DNA from: DASQPE01 sp964519805
Lineage (GTDB): Bacteria > Gemmatimonadota > Gemmatimonadetes > Gemmatimonadales > GWC2-71-9
Direction: 5' to 3'
Assembly: GCA_964519805.1 (NCBI GenBank)
Contig: CAZFKN010000077.1
Location: 1 to 15,581, forward strand
DNA length: 15,581 bases
Made by a program: the position numbers and the translations under genes. The notes beneath the pieces are model-generated. The model searched no databases. It was not told the origin of the DNA and saw only the letters and a list, made by a program, of their open reading frames with translations. Shown piece after piece: positions 11,197 to 15,581 of this stretch (positions within the stretch are counted from its first letter, which is position 1; each line of letters starts with the position of its first letter).

Positions 11197-12336
11197 ATGC
11201 CAACGACTCCCGCAGTTGTCTCCGCCCCCGCCCCTGCGACCTGGCTTCACCACCTCGAGGACGAGGCGGACGCGGCCTTTCTATACCGCGAGCTGGCCGC
11301 CGCCGAGCACGATGAGGGGCGCGCCGCGCTCTATCGCCAGCTGGCGGACGTCGAGGACCGACACGTCGAGATGTGGCGCACCCTGCTGGTTCAGCATGGG
11401 CACCCGGCCCCGACGCCCGAGCCTTCCAAGGGCGCACGGGCTCGGGCGTGGCTGGCGCGCCGGTTCGGGCCGCAGCTACTGCTGCCCGCGCTGCTCGAGG
11501 AGGAAGGCCGAGAGGTCAAGGGATACCTGAATCTGTACCGTGAGTCGCCCGGTGGGGCCGCCGGACCCACTGCGCTGACGCTGGCCCGGGAATCGAAGGA
11601 GCACGCCGACCGCCTCGCGAGTCTGAGCGGCGGGCGCGGCGAGCCGTGGCACAAGACAGGAGCCGGTGGGTTTCTCCGCAACCTCGTTTACGGCTTCAAC
11701 GACGGCTTGACGGCGAACTTCGGGCTCGTCGCCGGGATGATTGGCGCGCAAGCCAGTCTCAGCACGGGCAGCCATGCGGTGCTCGTGGCCGGGCTCGCAG
11801 GGATGGTGGCGGATGCTCTCTCCATGGGATCCTCGGGGTATCTCGCCGCCAAGAGCGAGCGCGAGGTCTTCGAGCACGAGATCGCCATGGAGCGCGAGGA
11901 GATCCGGCTCATGCCGGAGCTCGAGCGGGAGGAGCTGAGCCTGATTTACCAGGCCAAAGGGATCCCGGCGGGCCAGGCGCAGGCGCTCGCCGCGCAGGTG
12001 ATGGAGGACCCGGCGCGGGCGCTCGAAGAGCAAGTGCGCGAGGAGCTCAAGATCGGAGAGGCCACGAGCACGCCGATGCGAGAGGCCTGGGTGACCGGCG
12101 TCGCCACGGCCTTCGGCGCGTTCATCCCGGTGGCCCCGTTCCTCGTGAGCCGCGGGCTCACGGCGATCTGGACCGCCTTCGCGATCGCCATGCTCTCACA
12201 CTTCGCCGTCGGCGCGGCGCGCAGCTTCTTCACCGGGCGCGGCGTGTTTCGCAGCGGCATCGACATGTTCGCGGTGGGACTGGGCGTGGCGGCCGTGGGG
12301 TACTTCATGGGGGAGTGGATCGTGAAACTGCTGTAA
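11197..12336 (+). CDS. MbfA-like membrane protein: ferritin-like domain fused to a VIT1/CCC1 iron transporter
   Basis: This 379-residue inner-membrane protein has an N-terminal ferritin/rubrerythrin-like helical domain (about residues 15-142). Candidate di-iron residues lie in DEADAAFLYREL, E53-x2-H56 (VEDRHVEMW), EEEGREVKGY (101-110) and E132...E135-H136. The C-terminal VIT1/CCC1 transporter domain follows (about 155-379). It shows the family motif NLVYGFNDGLTANFGLVAGM (162-181), ALSMGSSGYLAAKSEREV (207-224), a long charged helix rich in Glu (225-290) and three more membrane segments near 296-317, 322-345 and 353-376. In the MbfA family this design exports iron and protects against iron and peroxide stress. 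It is alone on the plus strand and divergent from the sigma operon. Confidence 0.9.
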   Translation: MPTTPAVVSAPAPATWLHHLEDEADAAFLYRELAAAEHDEGRAALYRQLADVEDRHVEMWRTLLVQHGHPAPTPEPSKGARARAWLARRFGPQLLLPALLEEEGREVKGYLNLYRESPGGAAGPTALTLARESKEHADRLASLSGGRGEPWHKTGAGGFLRNLVYGFNDGLTANFGLVAGMIGAQASLSTGSHAVLVAGLAGMVADALSMGSSGYLAAKSEREVFEHEIAMEREEIRLMPELEREELSLIYQAKGIPAGQAQALAAQVMEDPARALEEQVREELKIGEATSTPMREAWVTGVATAFGAFIPVAPFLVSRGLTAIWTAFAIAMLSHFAVGAARSFFTGRGVFRSGIDMFAVGLGVAAVGYFMGEWIVKLL

Positions 12337-12354
12337 GAAGCAGGTGAGAAGTAA
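12337..12354. repeat. Left arm of a third heptad inverted-repeat element, cut by a gap
   Basis: GAAGCAGGTGAGAAGTAA follows the stop of the ferritin-VIT gene and contains AGGTGAGA, the reverse complement of the TCTCACCT heptads on the other side of the gap. The left end stops in GTAA, as does the left arm of the first gapped element. Confidence 0.6.
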
Positions 12355-12454
12355 NNNNNNNNNNNNNNNNNNNNNNNNNNNNNNNNNNNNNNNNNNNNNN
12401 NNNNNNNNNNNNNNNNNNNNNNNNNNNNNNNNNNNNNNNNNNNNNNNNNNNNNN
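12355..12454. other. Assembly gap of 100 N
   Basis: Exactly 100 placeholder bases; the true length is unknown. As at 8952-9051, the gap lies between inverted heptad repeats and between two convergent genes. Confidence 0.97.
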
Positions 12455-12480
12455 TCTCACCTCTTACCTCTCACCTCTTA
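12455..12480. repeat. Heptanucleotide tandem repeat, alternating TCTCACC / TCTTACC
   Basis: TCTCACC (12455-12461), TCTTACC (12462-12468), TCTCACC (12469-12475) and the start of another TCTTA unit (12476-12480) form a 7-nt array with alternating units. The TAA stop of leuS (TTA on the plus strand, 12478-12480) is part of the array. Confidence 0.88.
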
Positions 12481-14970
12481 GACTACCAGGTTCAGCAGCC
12501 GGTTCGGCACCAGGATCCGCTTCCGCGGTTGCTTCCCGTCAAGGAACCGGCGCACAGTCTCATCCGCGAGCGCGGCGGCGACCGCCTCGTCCTCAGGCGC
12601 ATCCCGTCGGACGTGGACCTTCGACCGGGTCTTCCCGTTCACTTGTACCACCAGCTCGACCATGTGCTCCACCGTGAGATGCTCGTCCCAGCCGGGCCAA
12701 TGCGCGTCGAACACCGATGTCGTGTGGCCCAGGCGCTCCCAGCACTCCTCGGCGAAGTGCGGTGCGAAGGGCGCGATCATGATCACCAGATCCTGGACGA
12801 CGTGCTTCTCGCGGCAGTTCTCCTCGCGCAGCAGGTTGAGCAGCCCCATCAGTCCGGAGATCGCCGTGTTGTACTTGAGATCCTCGAGCTCGTGGGTGAC
12901 GTGTTTCTTGGTCTGATTCCATTTGACCAGGACCCTGTGGGTGATCTCGCCCGACGCGTCGTCGCGGATGCAGTCGCCCACCAGCTGCCACACCTTCTCC
13001 AGGAACCGCCGCGGCCCGCTGATCCCCGCATCCTGGAAGTCGCCGCCGTCCTGGAACGGACCCAGGAACATCAGGTAGGTCCGGAACGTGTCGGCGCCCC
13101 ATTTGGCGATGTACTCGTCGGGGATCACGACGTTGCCGCGGGACTTCGACATCTTCGCCCCGTCCTTCACGATGATCCCGTGGGCCCGGAACTTAGCGAA
13201 CGGCTCATCGAAGTGGACGTGGCCGAGCTCGTGCAAGACCATCGAGATAAAGCGGGAGTAGAGCAGGTGCAGCACGGCGTGCTCGTTCCCCCCGATGTAG
13301 GACGTGACCGGCAGCCACTTGCGCGTGCGCGCGTGATCGAAGGGTCGGTCGTCGAACTCGGTGCTCGGATAGCGGAGGTAATACCAGGCTGAATCGAGGA
13401 ACGTGTCGGACACGTCGGTCTCTCGTCGCGCGCGCGCGCCGCACGACGGACAATCCACGTAGTACCATTCCTCGTGGCGCGCCAGCGGGGACACGCCGCT
13501 GTCGTCCGGGCGGAAGTCCTCGATCACCGGCAGGATGACGGGCAGATCCTTTTCCGGCACCGCCACCGGCCCGCACCGCTCGCAGTAGATGATCGGGATG
13601 GGAGGGCCCCAATACCGCTGGCGGGAAATGCACCAGTCGTGAATCCGGTATTGAACGACACCCTTGCCCCGCGCTGTCTGTTCCAGCCACCGAATGATGG
13701 CGGTCTTGCCCTCCGCCGCCGGCATGCCGCGGAACTCGCCGGAGTTGACCAGGCGGAATCCTTCCACGCCGGTCTCGGATTGCTCGACCGGCGCATCGGG
13801 GTCCTGACTCGGGCGCGCGAGCACCCGGACGATTCGCAAGCCGTACTTCCGGGCGAACTCGAAGTCGCGCTCGTCATGCGCGGGGACGGCCATGATCGCT
13901 CCGGTCCCGTACTCCATCAGGACGTAGTCGGCGATCCAGACCGGGATCATCCGCCCGTTCGCGGGGTTCTTCGCGAAGGCACCGGTGAACACGCCGGTCT
14001 TCTCCCGGTCGCCTACCTTGCGGGAGACCAGATCCCTGGAGGCGACCTGGCGGCGATAGGCGTCGACGGTGTCCCGCTGCGCCGGCGTCGTGATCTCGGG
14101 AACCAGGGGATGCTCCGGCGCCATCACCATGAAGGTTGCGCCGAAGACGGTGTCGGGACGGGTGGTGTAGACCCGGATGGTGCGATCGTGCTCGAGCGGG
14201 AACTCGATCTCCGCACCCTCCGACCGACCGAGCCAGTTGCGCTGCGCCGTCGCCGTGGACTCGGACCAGTCCATCTTGCCGGTGTCGTCGAGGTCATCGA
14301 GCAGGCGCTGAGCATAGTCACTGATCCGGAAGAACCACTGCTCGAGGGTGCGCTGCTCCACCGGGGTGCCGCAACGCTCGCACGCGCCGTTGATGACCTG
14401 CTCGTTGGCCAGCACGGTCTTGCAGCTCGGACACCAGTTGACAGGCGCGGCCTTCTTGTACGCCCTCCCCGCCTTGAAGAGCTGGAGGAAGATCCACTGC
14501 GTCCACTTGTAGTACCCCGGATCGGTGGTCGACAGCTCGTGCCGCCAGTCGAACATGCCGCCGATGCGGTGGAGCTGCCGCCGGAAGTTCTCGATGTTGC
14601 GCGGAATCAGCTCGGCCGGATTGATTCCCAGCTTGATCGCATAGTTCTCGCTGTGGATGCCGAACGCGTCAAACCCAATCGGCTCGAACACGTTCCACCC
14701 CCGCAGCCGCTTGAACCGTCCGTAGGTGTCCGCGCCGGTGAAAGCGAACATGTTCCCGACGTGAAGCCCCTCGGCCGACGGGTAGGGGAACATCATCAGG
14801 TTGTAGAACGGCTTGGCCGATCCGTCGAGATCGGTCTGGTTGGTCCCCCGTTCTGCCCAAAGGGCCTGCCACTTCGACTCGACCTGGTCGGGGTGGTAGC
14901 CATCCGCCGCCGGGCCGGGCTGCGCGGCGGTTGGGTCGGAGCGGTGGGTCACGGGGTCGCCGGTGGGCAT
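12478..14970 (-). CDS. leuS: Leucyl-tRNA synthetase
   Basis: This 830-residue class I aminoacyl-tRNA synthetase charges tRNA-Leu with leucine in the cytoplasm. The HIGH signature appears as HVGN (residues 70-73, in PYPSAEGLHVGNM) and the KMSKS loop is exact at 606-610. The CP1 editing domain is present, with TTRPDTVFGATF (269-280) and GTGAIMAVPAHDERD (355-369). Two zinc-like clusters are visible: C180/C183 with C197/C200, and C463/C466 with C507/C510. WCISRQRYWGPPIP (446-459) is also typical. Length is normal for a bacterial LeuRS. ATG 14970 is chosen; a GTG at 14952 is possible because the first 20 residues are not conserved. A weak GGA is the only ribosome site. A plausible promoter lies just upstream. 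Confidence 0.97.
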   Translation of the reverse strand: MPTGDPVTHRSDPTAAQPGPAADGYHPDQVESKWQALWAERGTNQTDLDGSAKPFYNLMMFPYPSAEGLHVGNMFAFTGADTYGRFKRLRGWNVFEPIGFDAFGIHSENYAIKLGINPAELIPRNIENFRRQLHRIGGMFDWRHELSTTDPGYYKWTQWIFLQLFKAGRAYKKAAPVNWCPSCKTVLANEQVINGACERCGTPVEQRTLEQWFFRISDYAQRLLDDLDDTGKMDWSESTATAQRNWLGRSEGAEIEFPLEHDRTIRVYTTRPDTVFGATFMVMAPEHPLVPEITTPAQRDTVDAYRRQVASRDLVSRKVGDREKTGVFTGAFAKNPANGRMIPVWIADYVLMEYGTGAIMAVPAHDERDFEFARKYGLRIVRVLARPSQDPDAPVEQSETGVEGFRLVNSGEFRGMPAAEGKTAIIRWLEQTARGKGVVQYRIHDWCISRQRYWGPPIPIIYCERCGPVAVPEKDLPVILPVIEDFRPDDSGVSPLARHEEWYYVDCPSCGARARRETDVSDTFLDSAWYYLRYPSTEFDDRPFDHARTRKWLPVTSYIGGNEHAVLHLLYSRFISMVLHELGHVHFDEPFAKFRAHGIIVKDGAKMSKSRGNVVIPDEYIAKWGADTFRTYLMFLGPFQDGGDFQDAGISGPRRFLEKVWQLVGDCIRDDASGEITHRVLVKWNQTKKHVTHELEDLKYNTAISGLMGLLNLLREENCREKHVVQDLVIMIAPFAPHFAEECWERLGHTTSVFDAHWPGWDEHLTVEHMVELVVQVNGKTRSKVHVRRDAPEDEAVAAALADETVRRFLDGKQPRKRILVPNRLLNLVV

Positions 14971-14995
14971 AGGTCCAGGAACAAGAGTAGTCCTA

Positions 14996-15025
14996 AATGT
15001 AGTGCCGCCGCAGGGTTAGCGCCAA
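14996..15025 (-). promoter_or_regulatory. Candidate leuS promoter
   Basis: On the minus strand TTGGCG (15025-15020) and TACATT (15001-14996) are separated by 18 nt, the same spacer as the two other good promoters in the window and the same -35 hexamer as the zinc-ribbon gene. It would give a leader of about 18 nt before the ATG at 14970. No T-box or leader peptide is seen in the short leader. Confidence 0.5.
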
Positions 15026-15184
15026 GTGACCGGCGTTGGCCGAAGCCCGCGCGCACGGGCTCAAGATACGTCTTGGGCATTCTCCTGTTGGGGAACCCTC
15101 TCGACGCGGCCTAGTTCCGCCCTTGGGAGGAGAGGCGCCGGAAAACGTGGGCGGCACCAGCCGTGGCGCACCCGTTCGATTATC

Positions 15185-15581
15185 ATGTCCGTCACCTTAT
15201 TCCCCAGAGCCTACATGATCGCCGAGTCCTTGGCCGCGCTCTCCGGGCTTGTTCTGGCCATCGCACCGCCCACAGCGGCCCAGCGTGCGGCGGGGCCCGC
15301 GTTCGAGGTCGTCGTCTCGCCCGCCTTGCGAAGCGGGCCGGTGACCGGCCGGGTATTCGTGTTTCTTGCCCGAGACAGCGCGAGCGAGCCGAGGCTACAG
15401 GCCGGCGGCATGGTGAGCGTGCCGTTCTTTGGCAAGGATGTGGAGGAGCTCAAAGCCGGAACAGCGGCGACCGTTGACCGCCGAGCGCTCGGGTATCCGC
15501 TGCGCTCACTCGACGCGCTCCCTGCCGGCGACTACTACGTGCAGGCGCTGCTCAGCGTCTACACCAGGTTTGCCAGAGCCG
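15185..15581 (+). CDS. Secreted protein, hypothetical (3' partial)
   Basis: An open frame runs from ATG 15185 (or ATG 15215) to the right edge, 132 codons without a stop. A signal peptide is clear: a hydrophobic core around LAALSGLVLAIAPP (residues 16-29) with a likely cleavage near TAAQ-R at residue 33. The mature part begins FEVVVSPALRSGPVTGRVFVFLARD, which looks like an immunoglobulin-like or beta-sandwich domain. It continues with VPFFGKDVEELKAG and LRSLDALPAGDYYVQALLSVYTRF. This arrangement resembles the N-terminal part of large secreted, putatively esterase-like proteins of soil bacteria, but I cannot name a family with confidence. The ribosome site is weak. It is divergent from leuS. 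Confidence 0.7.
   Translation, partial: MSVTLFPRAYMIAESLAALSGLVLAIAPPTAAQRAAGPAFEVVVSPALRSGPVTGRVFVFLARDSASEPRLQAGGMVSVPFFGKDVEELKAGTAATVDRRALGYPLRSLDALPAGDYYVQALLSVYTRFARA

Noticed and set aside
8938..12480. Heptad arrays as a CRISPR array
   Set aside because: Units are 7 nt and directly adjacent without spacers, there are no cas genes, and the arms are inverted.
13474..15114. A 546-codon open frame on the plus strand opposite leuS
   Set aside because: It is antisense to the fully conserved leuS gene, has no recognisable domain, and has the composition expected of a high-GC shadow frame.
15163..15477. A 104-codon plus-strand frame starting at 15163
   Set aside because: The frame from 15185 has a clear signal peptide and stays open to the edge; the other frame is Arg/Gly/His-rich without features.
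1..15581. A defence system, prophage or integrative element
   Set aside because: No integrase, transposase, nuclease-helicase set, toxin-antitoxin pair or attachment repeats are visible; the genes are metabolic, envelope and regulatory.

Overview
The window is a high-GC bacterial draft scaffold, with two placeholder gaps of exactly 100 N. Gene content and protein style (small CPXCG and zinc-ribbon proteins, a YggX-like protein with a zinc knuckle, a DUF3187 outer-membrane-type protein, an ECF sigma/zinc anti-sigma/PDZ operon, an MbfA-like ferritin-VIT protein) point to Gemmatimonadota or a close relative. That placement is an inference from gene content only. I see no phage, transposon, CRISPR array, defence island or tRNA; most of the window is chromosomal housekeeping and metabolism.

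Layout. 3-722: a MacB/LolD-type ABC ATPase cut by the left edge. 802-2242: a two-gene redox unit, a membrane cytochrome b whose 3' end overlaps a Tat-exported molybdopterin oxidoreductase. 2289-3297 (minus): a SAM methyltransferase and a CPXCG zinc protein, divergent from a FabH-like ketoacyl-ACP synthase III (3377-4372). 4341-5219 (minus): a zinc-ribbon membrane protein whose 3' end overlaps fabH, and an unknown protein. 5311-5874: a small membrane protein and a YggX-like protein. 5884-6894 (minus): DUF3187. 7008-8937: an aromatic amino acid operon with its control region. 9073-11100 (minus): ECF sigma factor, anti-sigma factor and PDZ protein. 11197-12336: MbfA-like iron exporter. 12478-14970 (minus): leuS. 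15185 to the right edge: the start of a secreted protein.

The best find is the control region at 7008-7191. It has a -35/-10 promoter, an apparently leaderless 29-codon leader peptide with six aromatic codons in a row (Tyr-Trp-Tyr-Phe-Tyr-Phe), a candidate antiterminator segment and a strong intrinsic terminator. It lies just ahead of one gene encoding a fused prephenate dehydratase, ACT domain and DAHP synthase. This looks like ribosome-mediated attenuation sensing all three aromatic amino acids and controlling an enzyme that joins the first step of the pathway to the phenylalanine branch.

Two further themes recur. First, short heptanucleotide repeats arranged as inverted repeats lie in three intergenic regions (8938-9079, 11144-11184, 12337-12480). 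Both assembly gaps fall inside such elements, and the stop codons of two genes are built from repeat sequence. Second, several genes have a TANNNT -10 box only 5-6 nt before the start codon and no convincing Shine-Dalgarno sequence. The best promoters all have 18-nt spacers, suggesting leaderless transcription is common in this organism.
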